A DNA stretch of 64,000 bases from Pyrus communis (Eukaryota; Streptophyta; Magnoliopsida; Rosales; Rosaceae): assembly GCF_963583255.1 (NCBI RefSeq), contig NC_084803.1, positions 24,278,428 through 24,342,427 on the forward strand, in the 5' to 3' direction. The notes under the pieces were generated by a model. The model was not told the DNA's origin. It made no database searches and worked only from the letters and a program-made list of their open reading frames with translations. The stretch's first letter is position 1; each line of letters starts with the position of its first letter. A program made the translations under genes and the position numbers. Shown one piece after another: positions 1-11,833 of this stretch.

Positions 1-430
1 TGCTAAAGTTATTCAACCAATTTAGGATTATTATTGAATTGGTTTATCGCAATGACTGGAGTTACGTAAGGGGTTCCTCTTTAGGATAAATATTTACATG
101 TTCATGGTATGTTATGCCATTGCACATTTGGTAAGGTTGAGAGTGGTGGGGGTGGCCAATATCTTGTAGTTTCATAAAAGAAATATCGTTTATTTTCCAG
201 TCAATGTTAAAAAGTTGTTCTGAAATACAAATTTGGAGGGCTACACTTCATGAATAACAACATTTTGGTTGGGAGGCTTGATTTGGCCTCTGGCCCTTGC
301 CGTTAAAAACGTTAAGTATCTGTGAGTAAATTGATTGGAGCCAAAAGGGCCTGGATGATCCTTGCCATGCATAACTTAGCTCATCTGGTTTTTTTTTATT
401 TTTTTATTTTTTTATTTTTTATTTTTAAAG
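1..430 (+). other. Intron 8 (3' part) of the left receptor-kinase copy
   Basis: This stretch matches the intron preceding the kinase exon of the complete copy: positions 1-320 correspond in patches to about 23833-24560, sharing the same phrases around the ATTGAATTGG and GGGGTTCCTCTT motifs. The left copy is much shorter here, so several hundred bases were lost from its intron or gained in the other. A T-rich tract precedes the AG acceptor at 429-430. Exons 1-8 of this copy would lie to the left of the window. Confidence 0.75.
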
Positions 431-1902
431 GTGACCAAAGGATTGCATTTGGCCAGTTAATAAGATTTTCATGGAGGGAACTGCAGCTAGCAACAGACAA
501 CTTCAGTGAGAAACATGTTCTAGGACAGGGAGGTTTTGGAAAAGTCTATAAAGGAGTGCTATCTGATAACACAGAAGTTGCTGTTAAGCGTCTCACTGAT
601 TATGAGAGACCTGGGGGTGATACAGCTTTCCAGCGCGAAGTTGAAATGATAAGTGTAGCTGTTCACAGGAATCTATTAAGACTGATCGGATTTTGCACGA
701 CTCCAACAGAACGCCTTCTTGTGTATCCCTTTATGCAGAATTTAAGTGTTGCCGATCGGTTGCGAGAGATTAAACCTGGTGAGCTCGTCTTAGATTGGCC
801 TACAAGAAGGCAGGTGGCATTAGGCACAGCCCGTGGGTTAGAGTACCTGCACGAACATTGTAATCCTAAGATTATTCATCGAGATGTTAAGGCTGCTAAT
901 GTATTACTTGATGAAGATTTTGAAGCAGTTGTTGGCGACTTTGGCTTGGCAAAGTTGGTGGATGTTAGAAAGACTAATGTGACAACTGAAGTTCGTGGCA
1001 CAATGGGTCACATAGCACCTGAATATTTCTCCACTGGGAAGTCATCAGAAAAGACGGATGTTTTTGGCTATGGGATTATGCTTTTAGAACTTGTAACAGG
1101 ACAACGGACAGTTAATTTTTCACGCTTGGAAGAAGATGATGATCTTTTTTTGCTTGACCATGTAAGATAAACTCTCTGTATTTGGGTCGTTCTTTCTCTT
1201 CCCCACTCTCCCTCTCCCTACCTCCTCCTAGTGTGCATTTATATAAACTTTTTTTGTTGCTTGACCATGAAAGATAAACTTGTTTTCGTGCATGTTAAGA
1301 TAACTCAAAGAAATGGCATGATTTTTAATTTTTACTCGTAACAATTGTTTCTTTGGTATTGGGAGCTCTGCATGCTCACAAATGATGTGTAGTTGTATGG
1401 TCAAAAACTGTTTCCGATTATATGTAGGTATGGTATGGAATTTTGTGCCTAACATATGCTCAAAACAAATTGATATCACGCTTAAGGAAGAAAATGCCGT
1501 GTTTTTTTTTTTTTTTTTTGTTTCACTGAGTGCATAATTTTGCCTGAGTTTGTATTCACTGTGCTAACCTTCTTTGCTTATCTGCTCCTGAAGGTCAAAA
1601 AGCTGGAAAGGGAAAAGAGACTGGATGCTATTGTAGATAGAAATTTGAATGATAGTTTCAACGTCCAAGAGGTAGAAATGATGATCAAAGTTGCGCTTCT
1701 TTGTACGCAAGGATCCCCTGAAGACCGCCCATTAATGTCGGGGGTGGTACGGATGCTAGAAGGGGATGGTCTGGCCGAGCGCTGGGAAGAATGGCAGAAT
1801 GTTGAGGTTGCTCGTAGGCAACAGAGTGAAAGACTACAAAGGAGATTTAACCAAGGAGAAGATTCTGTATGTAATCAGGATGCTTACACTGTCAGCATGT
1901 AG
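431..1902 (+). CDS. LRR receptor-like kinase, left copy (last two exons, partial)
   Basis: Two exons, 431-1161 and 1594-1902, joined in phase (donor GTAAGA at 1162, acceptor AAG before 1594). They encode the juxtamembrane region, the whole kinase domain and the tail. Visible motifs are the glycine loop GQGGFGKVY, the VAVKR lysine, [10 protein letters not shown] and DFGLAK, so the catalytic core looks intact and is of the RD type. It resembles the Arabidopsis At5g10290/At5g65240 group of LRR-II receptor kinases. Compared with the complete copy at 20980-26236, about two dozen kinase-exon residues differ, two residues are missing at the exon start (GEVDRR becomes GDQR), and activation-loop TTQVRG is TTEVRG. 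The tail is altered: a deletion of about 55 bp relative to the other copy removes the usual ending IELSGGR and its stop, and translation ends in TVSM instead. Whether the gene is expressed, or is a pseudogene with damage further left, cannot be told here. Confidence 0.85.
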
Positions 1903-1978
1903 TATTGTTTCTGGTAGTTTAGCTCGGTTAAACCCTGAATGAAGCATATCTGTATTTCCAATTCAAAATAAAACTACA

Positions 1979-2214
1979 TGTTGTAAATATTTATGTCTAT
2001 GTGGCCGTCCGCATTTGTAACCAATTATGTAGTTAATTTCTTATTGATCATTGATGTAATTAGGGCACTTGGGCTTCTCTTCCAAGTTACTCTTACCCTA
2101 TATAAAGGGGTCTCATGAATCACGATAATAAAAGGATACACTCGTATTTCTCCTCCCAATCTCTATATTCTCTCTCTCTTTTTCATTGTATTTCTTATAC
2201 TTTATTTTTTAACA
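1979..2214 (+). repeat. 5' LTR of the Copia-like element
   Basis: Starts TGTTGTAAAT and ends AACA. Contains a TATA-like CCTATATAAAGG near 2097-2108 and a CT-rich stretch after it. Flanked on the left by CTACA. Confidence 0.75.
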
Positions 2215-2635
2215 CGTTATCAGAATGCTCTTTTTATATTTCGTTTGAGCTAGGATCATCATGTAGTTTAGAGTTTCTTATACTCAACCATTAGACTCTA
2301 CCACGCTCAAAGTTGTTCGTTCTTTTTTGACAAATATTAATCGAGCGTTGAATTATTTTGTTATGAATTAATACATGACATAAACATGTTATGTCCTTTT
2401 ATATTCCATATCGAAGGCCAATTCCTTACACGTTTTAAGTTACATATTTTTTGGATATTAATGAGATGGATGCAAACTTTTAATGTGCTTTCCTTTATGT
2501 TTATTAGTAATACCTATTAATATTGGAACTCATGATTGCCAATTTATGTAATCTTAAATGGAAGATGATTCATATTTGTTCAGAGTTATTAGTTTCCATT
2601 TAATCACTCACTCATTTATATTTATGTGAGTTTAT

Positions 2636-2672
2636 TTATTTTATTTTATTTTATTTTATTTTATTTTATTTT
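2636..2672. repeat. ATTTT microsatellite
   Basis: Seven or so tandem copies of a TTTTA pentamer. Confidence 0.9.
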
Positions 2673-2680
2673 GAGCAAAC

Positions 2681-2818
2681 GAAGGTGAAAGAGGTGGGTT
2701 TAGCCTCACAACGAGGCAGCAATAATATGGTTCAAATCGTCTTTGGTGAGATTTGAACCTTAAACATCTTACTTATAAGTGAAGAGAAATATCACTATAC
2801 CGTAGTACTAAGTGGCTT
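2681..2818 (-). mobile_element. tRNA-derived SINE, family 1 (copy 1)
   Basis: On the minus strand it reads CACTTAGTACTACGGTATAG, then a box-B-like GGTTCAAATCTCACC (plus 2747-2761), then a tail resembling the copies at 30861-31010 and 50860-50995. Three members in one window, with box-A/box-B-like motifs, identify a SINE rather than a tRNA gene. It lies inside the Copia-like element. Confidence 0.6.
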
Positions 2819-5485
2819 ATGTAAGTTGTATGAGATCAAAGAGCTAATGAAGTGTTGATCCTCAATCTATGAGTTATTTGGGATAATGAGTTTTAATGAA
2901 ATCTCATCATGTTACGAGACATTCATCTGTTGGTCTTTCATTCTCATCCAATATGAGTGGGAGGCATGTAGCCCCATTTATCATGAATTCAAAGTTCATA
3001 TTCAAGCAATTATATTGAAGCATATAGCTCACTGTATTCATACTCCAAATGAGTAAATTAATATGTCGGGCTTGGTGGATGTAAACACTTCGCCTTGAGT
3101 TTTTTTTCTCGACACTATGAGATAAATTTGTCTCCTGACTAGGTATGAAATTGCACATCTTAAATTACAAATTATTGGACTGAATCGGAACCTAAAGTTC
3201 TTTGATTCTAAATAATTGAGGGCTAAATTTCCTCGAGTTTTAATTGCGTAACTAAACTATACGATTTTTTTTTCTGTGGCACTTATGATATGGCATCGAA
3301 CACGACCCTGCCATGCGCTAAAACATTTGGTGTATTTTTACCAAGTCTTGATTAAAACAAGAAAAATGGTTGAGAAATTTTTTACGATTCTCCCATGAAT
3401 TTGAACTCAGTGGACATATGGAAAATCATTTTATGCCATTCTTTGTGGTTGAGTTTATTCTCCCACGTTGAGCTTACAAGCAATTAGCAATTGAGTTATC
3501 TCCCATATATAGCTTGGCTCTTTATTTTATTTATTTTTCGGCACTTTTATTATGTTAATTTCGATTTTGTTTATTTCATTTTTTTTTTTATGTTACTATG
3601 AATTCATTAATTCAATTTATTATCATATCAAATTGTATATCGTTCAATTCATTTTTTCAACGGAAGCTCCTACTTTTTTCTTTTATGAATTGTATTACAC
3701 AATCATGGAAGTAGTGTACGCTTTTCATGAACTAGAAGTTCAGTGACCCAATCATGGGATAATTATCTTCGCCATTCTCCATCCACAATGAGATGTATGA
3801 TTATCCTTGATATATTTCTATGCCTTAACGTAGTACATTGTGCATGTCCTTGCAAGGATTGCTCACACGGAAACTTGGTCCTCAGACTATCTAAAATTTA
3901 CTTTGGATCTTGTATTTTTATCTCGAGAATTTATAAGGGTATTTGTGAGCTTATTCAGCATCTTATTGTGGATTATTTGACCAATGACTTAGATGTATCT
4001 ATGGTCATTATAATATTTACTCGCAATTACAAGCGAAATTCCCAAATTTGGTAGGCCATTTCATGCCATTTGGGACTAATTTTGAGCACATAACTCTCAT
4101 GGCTTACCACAAGCTTTAAGTGTTTTGTTCATTACAAATTTTTGCTTGGGAGATGCATTATGATCACATGCATCATCATTATCATTTCGGTTGATTTTTA
4201 TTTTCCAACCAACAAGTAATTGTGTATACAAAGATAGTTTTAATCATTTAAAATTGGGATTCAAGTCAATTTGTTTCAAGTTTTGCTCATAGTTACCATA
4301 GTTTTGTGGATTGTCACTTTGGTTAGACAATATTCCTGACGTTCGGGGGAGAAATGATTGTTTTCAAAGAACATCGAGAATTAGTGTTGATACATCCGCA
4401 TTTGTCTCATCCAAACTATATAAAGTCATAAGTGACGTTGATTAATTTGTTGCATGCCTAAAGCATGACACATGTATAGGTTCTAAACTTTGAATTCCTC
4501 ATAAGTAAAGATTAATAAAGTTCAAGCCCTAATTGAAAATAACGCTCCATAGGAGGTTATCACCCAAATCTCAAGTAATTCATCTTAAGATGTTTGTCCT
4601 AAATGTGACAATAGAAGCCCTAAAGAGGCATTGTACCCAAACAATGAAATACTTATAAAATCACACATGCGCATCGGAATGGGAGAATTGTTAGATCACA
4701 AATTGAGGATTATAGTAGCTACTCACATCATAAAGGGCTATCCAATCCCGTTTTCCCATCAAGGTCTATTCAATCACAAATTGTCGACATATTGTAAAAT
4801 GGTTGGCCAAATTGGAAAGAGGTAAATTCCATTTTGAGAGCCATTAAAAAACATGAAATAAGGGAACCTATAATTTATACCTCTAAATGTTATTCTTGTG
4901 TGTTTGTAATGAAACAAGCTCACTAATTACGTTATGGTGCTCCATAGTAGAGACATGAGTATTTTTTTGTCACCATTTATGCAACCACATTTCTACAAGT
5001 ACGTGAGACTCATAGCATGTGGAGGCTACATACTACTTAAGATTTTTAGTTTTGGTCTCTCCATTGAAACAATTTTATAAAGAATAGAGAATGCCATGAA
5101 ACTCTTTATCAAAGATTTCAAATGAAGAGCATAAAGCTCAAAATATGTACTCAATACATTTTCTAGCTAAATTTGGTATATATTGACTCAATGAGTACTT
5201 CTTTTAGTTCAAACTGAACTATAATGTTGCAGTTATGGACATACAAGCGTGCTGTGTTCTTTGCCCTCCGACCAGGTTTTGAACCCACTAGGTGTTTCCT
5301 GGCAAGGTTTTAGCGAAGTAGCAAAATGCGCGTCCAATACCTTATCAGTGGTTTCAAAGTTGTACTTGATTTTTCTCCTTCACTTTGGTTTTGTCCCATT
5401 GGGTTTTCCAAGCAAGGTTTTTATTAGGACAACTATCATCAATGGTGAACTTAAATTTATTAATGCACGGGTATCCAAGGGAGAG

Positions 5486-5708
5486 TGTTGTAAATATTTA
5501 TGTCTATGTGGCTGTCCACATTTGTAACCAATTGTGTAGTTAATCTCTTATTAATCATTGATGTAGTTAGAGGCACTTGGGCTTCTCTTTCAAGTAACTC
5601 TTACCCTATATGAAGGGGTCTAATGATACACTCATATTTCTCCTCCCAATCTCTATATTCTCTCTTGTCTCTCTTGTTATTTGTATTTCTTATACTTTAT
5701 TTTTTATA
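5486..5708 (+). repeat. 3' LTR of the Copia-like element
   Basis: Begins TGTTGTAAAT like the 5' LTR and ends ATA, where the 5' LTR has ACA, followed by the target-site copy CTACA. The polypurine tract abuts its left edge. The same LTR recurs in unit B at 11529-11751. Confidence 0.75.
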
Positions 5709-5729
5709 CTACATTTTTTCATGTTATAT

Positions 5730-5814
<85 letters not shown>

Positions 5815-8404
5815 CTTGCCTACTAATTTACCTATACAAATAATGTTACCCATATTGTAAGGTGCAGACCGCAAAAACACACCTTGTGTGCAGCCTGCAA
5901 TCTAACAGTGGTGTTGCTAAGCTCACGGGTAGAACTGAGTTGTTGTGACCCTGTGTAATTAAACATTTAATTTTTTTTATTCGGTGGGTATGTGTTTGTC
6001 AGAGAAAAAGTTGAAGGCGGGGAGCTGAAGGATATGTTCGCGCATTGTAGAGGGAAAGAAAGAGAGGCAGAGACATGGAGATGGGGTGAGGATCAATTCC
6101 AGTGAGGCTAAAGCAGCGTTGCGACTGCGATCGATTCTAGTTTGGGAGAGTAATCTTATATCTTTAATTTTTTTTTTTTTCTTCACTTGGGGTGTTTGTC
6201 GGCAAGAGAGGAGGAGAGTAATCTTATACCTTTAATTTTTTTCGTTTAGTAGGGGTGTTTTTGTCGGCGAGAGAGGGGGAGATTAGGGTTTTCTTCGATA
6301 GGAAATAGAGGCAGAGAGAAGGAGCTGGTGAGGTTGGAAGGGTTTGATTTCAGGTCGATTGACTGGGACTCGGTAAAATCCTATACCTTTAAAAAAAAAA
6401 ATTTCACTAGGTGTGTTTTTATCAAAGAGAGGGACGGGTGAGAGTTATAGTCGGGGTGAAAGAGAGGCAGAAAGGGAGTTTGTGAGCTGGTGAAGGGTCG
6501 ATTTCATTGGGTTTTTATAAATCAGGGATTTAAGTCTATAATGGTGGGTGGTTTGGACTACACCTGGTTGAAATAGTGAATTTGGAATTTAGATATATAG
6601 GTGTAAAACTTGTGATGGGTTGTGATACATTGTGTTGTAGTTGTGAAGACATTGAAGTGTAATTGGATGGGGGATGAACTAATATTTTTATGTGGGCACA
6701 GTTGTTTTAGAACGTTTCAGTGCCACACCAGTGTTGGAAATTGTGCTACATAAACTGTGACATATGTTGAATGTATATGAATATTTGTGATAGCTTATGA
6801 ACATTTATAACAATAACACTTGAGTCACTTTAAAAAGCTTGACATTATGATATACTTAAAAAAGTGCGCATAATGTACATAACAACAAGTCGTAAATATA
6901 TAAGAAGGCAAACTTGACCCTAAGGATCCTTTTAGTGGCTTGTTTGAGTCTTTTTTACGTACTCATACTCCTTGTAATCATGACCGTCTCCTACAATGTC
7001 CTCCTTATGCGACGGCAAAATGTAGTCCTAATCATTTCCCTGCGGTTACGATGGAGATACGAATGAAATTTCTTAAACGCATCAAAGAAACCGGCGTCAC
7101 ACTCTTGTTAGAGCTAGTTTGTCGCTCATAAAGTGATTGACGTACGATGTACATCTTCCTCCTTATTTAGAACTAGTTCATCATACTTATGCTTTGGGCT
7201 ATGTATTTGGCATTTGTACTTGGCCGATTTGTACAACGCTTCGTACAAATTTTGTTGTACCATAACCAAGATGGACTCCTGTTCGTTGCATTTTTGATGT
7301 CACACAATGACGGACCGTGAGTAATTTCTGAATTTGATATTCACTTGTGCAATTTGATCGGCCGGATCATGAAATCAGCAACATTCCTCAAATCACACAT
7401 GACATCTACGGTTGCCATGATTGTCGATGAAGTAAATGTTGGGATCTTTATTGTCCTTGGCTTGTGTTTATAGGAGATTAGTTTACATGTCATTAAATTA
7501 TTTACACCAACAAAAATCTGGATGGACGGGACATATATATGATGGTCTGTTGTAGGTATATTCAGTTCGTATACAGTTTACAACCAATTGGTTCGAAATT
7601 CTGTCCAAATCCTTAACCTTTTTTTATAACTATATTAAGGATGTGTTGTGGTTGCTAGGAATTATTCAGTTTGTATAGTCACATTTAATGGGGTGGTTTT
7701 GGTTGTGTGTGGGTTTATGAGTAGTTATGAATTTTTATGTCTGCTCTGCTGTAGTCTTGTCAGTTAGGTCTTTCCAGAAGCACACAATAGATATTCAAAG
7801 GGATCATTGATACAAAATATGAAAAATACACAGAAACATATCACCACTCCCATAGACAATGCTAAACACATAGTTTGAACATTTGAGAGCCAAAAAACCA
7901 CGTTGTCATCTAACCCCCACACCAAATGTTAAAGACATTATGCGTACATTTGTGCTCCAAAAAATGTACTTATCCCACTACCACATCCACTCTTACAAGC
8001 ATTCTAGAATGAGTTGAGAACCAAAAAATATGTACACATCCCACGCACGGAAACTTAATTTAGTGAATTGTTACCAAATCCAAGGACCTCGGGTATGGTT
8101 ACTTATGAATGGGTTGATCATTGGGTAGCACATGTTGGGTATAAAACTTAAAAGAATTAATCCCTTCATGTACAACAAGTTTTCCTCAATTCCATTTCCT
8201 CCTTAGTGGAGGTGCATCCTTTGGATTTCTCTATTAGCTGAGTTTGTTCAAGTACTTCAAATGGTGGAGGGAGGCAATAATCTCTGTTGCCTCTGTTTTT
8301 AATTCTTGGTTGCCTTTTCAACAATTCTGAACTCACTACGAATATGTTTGATTTCCCCAACCAACTGAACGTGTTTTTTTTTTTGCAAAAGAAAAGATAG
8401 TGGT
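5709..8404. other. Non-coding stretch of unit A: microsatellite plus unassigned sequence
   Basis: Holds a (TC)n(TA)n microsatellite at 5733-5809. At 5970-6500 there are AG-rich imperfect repeats in which GTGTTTTTGTC..GAGAGAG and AATCTTATACCTTTAATTTTT recur three to four times at about 70-110 bp spacing. About 1.9 kb of AT-rich sequence follows with no recognisable gene or terminal structure. A 63-codon frame at 6940-7131 is not supported (see rejected items). Confidence 0.7.
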
Positions 8405-8824
8405 TTAAGTGATGTACACCTGAAAACAGAAGGTTGTAATGAAGTCTACCACCTCTAAGCCCTGAGTGTGGCCACTTGTTGCCAGACTTTGGTTCTTTGC
8501 CAAGGGTGTATTCTCGGTGATTGGTTTCTGAGATTTGGAATTGGGTGTAGGACAAACATATGTGGGAGTAGGAGTATAAAATAGGACTAGATTGGTTTTG
8601 GGAGGTGGAGTATTAATGATGATTGGAGGAGGAGGTATGACTGTTGATGTATAAAGAGGATTTCGCGAGGAGTTTTGGCTGTTGGTGTATTCAATAGGGT
8701 TGTAGGAGACGACTTGGGTGGTATTTCCATGATTGAATGAAGTTACTGATCCATCAGAGATGTAAGGAGAGTTGGAAATTAAAGAGAGGGAATTAAAGAT
8801 GTAAGGAAAGATGGGAGATGGGAG
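8405..8824 (-). pseudogene. Open-frame remnant without a start codon, proline/serine/threonine-rich
   Basis: The minus strand is open for 140 codons with no ATG near its start. The translation is rich in Ser, Thr, Asn and Pro, including PPPPIIINTPPP and FYTPTPTYVCPTP. I do not recognise the family. It could be the end of an exon of a captured or decayed gene. The duplicate at 16856-17276 has a 1-bp insertion (TATAAA to TATAAAA, about 17103) that breaks the frame, so at least that copy is dead. Confidence 0.35.
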
Positions 8825-9060
8825 TTAATGAATTAGGTGAAAACTTGGGATTAAAATCCTCTTTTTGCTGCCTTCTACAAAGATCGAAGGATTTGGAGGG
8901 AAAAGGTTCCCCCAAAATTTTTATTTCCCTCCACTGCGACTGTTGCCTCAATTATCCATGTGGTGTACTCATATAACGCCATGTGGAAATATGTTAGGAA
9001 TATTGAATTTTAGTAATAAAAAAAAAATTAAAATTAAAAATATTAGAAATCCAAAAATGT

Positions 9061-9707
9061 TATGAAGATGATCAGGATCATATTCCCTACGTCATGATCA
9101 TGGTCATAGGGCGAAAGATTGCCATCTCTATTAATCTTGTCATTTTCATTCCTCGGATACATTCCAACTTCCTCTATAGCTAGCATCACGGGTAATGTGG
9201 TCATAGTAAACCATGATAATCTTGTCAAAGCAGTTACTACTTTCCCACGACTTTGGTAAACTATTCAAAAGTATAAAGACTTGCATTTCATCAGAAACAG
9301 GATGACCAACATTAGAAAGATCTCTTGCCATAATCTCGATCTTGGTAATATGGTCCACCGTGGTATCATTCTCAGACATATGTCCTGTTGTACTTCTCAA
9401 AATGTAATTGAATATAAGTTTGAAATTGGGACTATACTTGTCTTCAAGAATATCCATGATCTTCTTTACAATCATGTACTCCTCATAAAGAGAAATCAAA
9501 TCATCTTTCAAATGGTTCAAAATTGTGGCACGAGCCATCTTATTATCCTTTTCCCATATTGTATAAGCTCGCGTAAACGAGTGTCTCATCTTGAATTATA
9601 TACAAAGTTTTCTCATGAGTAAGAAGATAAGTAATCTTTATCTTTCATATACGATGATTAACATTATTGAATCTCTCAGTTTTGATTGACTCAAACTTAT
9701 TAGCCAT
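9061..9707 (-). pseudogene. Copia retrotransposon gag remnant (unit A)
   Basis: Pieces of a Copia gag in different minus-strand frames: a start MANKFESIKTERFN at 9707; the UBN2-type core with DNKMARATILNHL, DILEDKYS, HITKIEIMARDLSNVGHP and FILLNSLPKSWE (9146-9589); and a last piece with LPVMLAIEE (9043-9228). At least two frameshifts separate them, and no protease, integrase or reverse transcriptase follows, so this is a fragment. The same breaks occur in unit B, so the decay preceded the tandem duplication. Confidence 0.75.
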
Positions 9708-10740
9708 TTCACAAATTAAAATAGAGCTCATAACTACAAATATTAATTTATGCCACAGCCAATAATAAAAATAAAAATAACTCAGAAAAAATACTGCTAC
9801 TTGATAAACTTGATCAAAAGCAGTAGTAATAACAAACATACAAATCAACTTTGAAGAACCTTTTTCCAAATATTTAATAATTTGGATTAGTGGTTGACTG
9901 AGACTTGGTTTTGATTTATGGATAGTGAAGATTTGTGGAAAAGCAAATCTATTGCATTCAGGTCTGATCGCGGACTTCTGAGTGCGGTTTCTACTGCACC
10001 ATTTGGAGCTTGGAATGAGTGGCAAGTTTAATTGGTTTTGAATTCAAATATATTATCTTCTCTCAAACCAATTGAATTGTTTTTCTATTCTTGTTGTGAT
10101 AATCACGCTCCAAGAATCCCAGTTTGTCTTTGTTGCAGATCACGTTCGTAAACAAACAAAATACATGCGTACGATGCCGTGATACGTGATAGTGCCGAAG
10201 CCTTCTTCTTCCTTATGTGATACCACAGAAGGGAGTGCTCGACATCTCTTTAAGATATCACAGGATGACATAGGATTGAGCTTTAATATTGTTAGACTAT
10301 TCATTACTATGAGGTAGAGCCTGGAAAAAAAGCACATCAAAGAGAAGAGAAAATACATTAAATGATTTGTCTAGAGAAAAGAATTATCTTTTTATAGACT
10401 TCATCATACTCTTTCCGAACAATTTTGAATAGGCATTGTGGAAGACCTAATACACATTTTTTTTTTTTTTTTTTTTCAAACAATATATTTACACCAAATG
10501 GAGCAAACTTGTAGTAAGTCTACCATCACTTCCCCTTGCATGTTGGCCGACCAGGTCTTTAGTTTTGGACTAATTCCCTATTTGGTTTTAGTTGTGTCAT
10601 ACAACTTAAAACCAATGGGTCTTTATAGACCAAACACATTTGGGCCACGAAAATCGAAACTAATATAAAGCCCAATGCGAAACATTTTCGTATGATTAAT
10701 TAACCAATTAATTAGTCTTAGCCAAGCTTAATTAAAATAT
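9708..10740 (-). other. Leader and probable 5' LTR region of the gag remnant (unit A)
   Basis: Upstream of the gag start on the minus strand. A TATA-like TCTATAAAGACCC on the minus strand (about 10618-10632) and a T-tract at 10457-10477 are visible, as expected for the LTR promoter of the gag-bearing element. I could not fix LTR ends because the unit boundary cuts through it. The equivalent region in unit B is 18162-19225. Confidence 0.4.
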
Positions 10741-11775
10741 TTATAGTAGCTACTCACATCATAAAGGGCTATCCAAACCCGTTTTCCCATCAAGGTCTAT
10801 TCAATCACAAATTGTCGACATATTGTAAAATGGTTGGCCAAATTGGAAAGAGGTAAATTCCATTTTGAGAGCCATTAAAAAACATGAAATAAGGGAACCT
10901 ATCATTTATACCTCTAAATGTTATTCTTGTGTGTTTGTAATGAAACAAGCTCACTAATTACATTATGGTGCTCCATAGTAGAGACATGAGTATTTTTTTG
11001 TCACCATTTATGCAACTACATTTCTACAAGTACAATGTCATTTTAACGTGAGACTCATAGCATGTGGAGGCTACATACTACTTAAGATTTTTAGTTTTGG
11101 TCTCTCCATTGAACCAATTTAATAAAGAATAGAGAATGCCATGAAACTCTTTATCAAAGATTTCAAATGAAGAGCATAAAGCTCAATATGTACTCAATAC
11201 ATTTTCTAGCTAAATTTGGTATATATTGACTCAATGAGTACTTCTTTTAGTTCAAACTGAACTATAATGTTGCAGTTATGGACATACAAGCGTGCTGTGT
11301 TTTTTGCCCTCCGACCAGGTTTTGATTCCACTAGGTTTTTTCTGGCAAAGTTTTAGCGAAGCAGCAAAATGCGCGTCCAATACCTTACCAGTGGTTTCAA
11401 AGTTGTACTTGATTTTTCTCCTTCACTTTGGTTTTGTCCCATTGGGTTTTCCAAACAAGGTTTTTATTAGGACAACTATCATCAATGGTGAGCATAAATT
11501 TATTAATGCACGGGTATCCAAGGGAGAGTGTTGTAAATATTTATGTCTATGTGGCTGTCCACATTTGTAACCAATTGTGTAGTTAATCTCTTATTAATCA
11601 TTGATGTAATTAGAGGCACTTGGGCTTCTCTTTCAAGTAACTCTTACCCTATATAAAGGGGTCTAATGATACACTCATATTTCTCCTCCCAATCTCTATA
11701 TTCTCTCTTGTCTCTCTTGTTATTTGTATTTCTTATACTTTATTTTTTATACTACATTTTTTCATGTTATATCAT

Positions 11776-11833
<58 letters not shown>

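Larger units (their letters stand above)
1979..5708 (+). mobile_element. Degenerate Copia-like LTR element in the 3' UTR of the left kinase copy
   Basis: Two similar LTRs of about 230 bp (1979-2214 and 5486-5708) flank 3.27 kb of internal sequence, and the whole is bordered by the 5-bp duplication CTACA (1974-1978 and 5709-5713). Directly after the left LTR is CGTTATCAG, the same primer-site-like start seen beside the Copia LTR at 48652. Directly before the right LTR is a polypurine tract, AAGGGAGAG (5477-5485). The stretch 5268-5475 has the repeated GGTTTTG..CCCACTAGG..GGCAAGG phrasing that I associate with 3' internal regions of plant Copia elements. I see no gag or pol frame, so the element is non-autonomous or heavily decayed. 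It sits about 75 bp after the kinase stop codon. Confidence 0.75.
4710..10743. repeat. 6-kb tandem duplication, unit A
   Basis: Unit A (4710-10743) is repeated head to tail by unit B (10741-19225), with high identity to the eye: mostly scattered single-base changes and small indels. The junction at 10741-10743 shows the shared bases TTA, which also occur at the outer edges (GGAT-TTA at the left, ATATTTA-ATTG at the right), so the breakpoint has about 3 bp of microhomology. The unit carries the 3' end and 3' LTR of the 1979-5708 element, a TC/TA microsatellite, 2.6 kb of unassigned sequence, a proline-rich open-frame remnant and a Copia gag remnant. Confidence 0.92.

Noticed and set aside
1228..1479. 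83-codon minus frame in the kinase intron
   Set aside because: It lies wholly in intron 9 of the left copy, and the matching intron of the complete copy does not keep it open.
5249..5527. 92-codon frame, also at 11292-11570
   Set aside because: It crosses the polypurine tract into the LTR, and the DNA looks like the 3' untranslated internal region of a Copia element.
5610..5843. Frames encoding Ser-Leu and Tyr-Ile repeats
   Set aside because: Translation of the (TC)n(TA)n microsatellite in two frames.
6940..7131. 63-codon frame, also open at 12955-13146
   Set aside because: Between the two duplicates at least four changes alter the amino acid (F/I, A/V, R/L, G/R) against about one silent change. 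This gives no sign of coding constraint and there is no known family.
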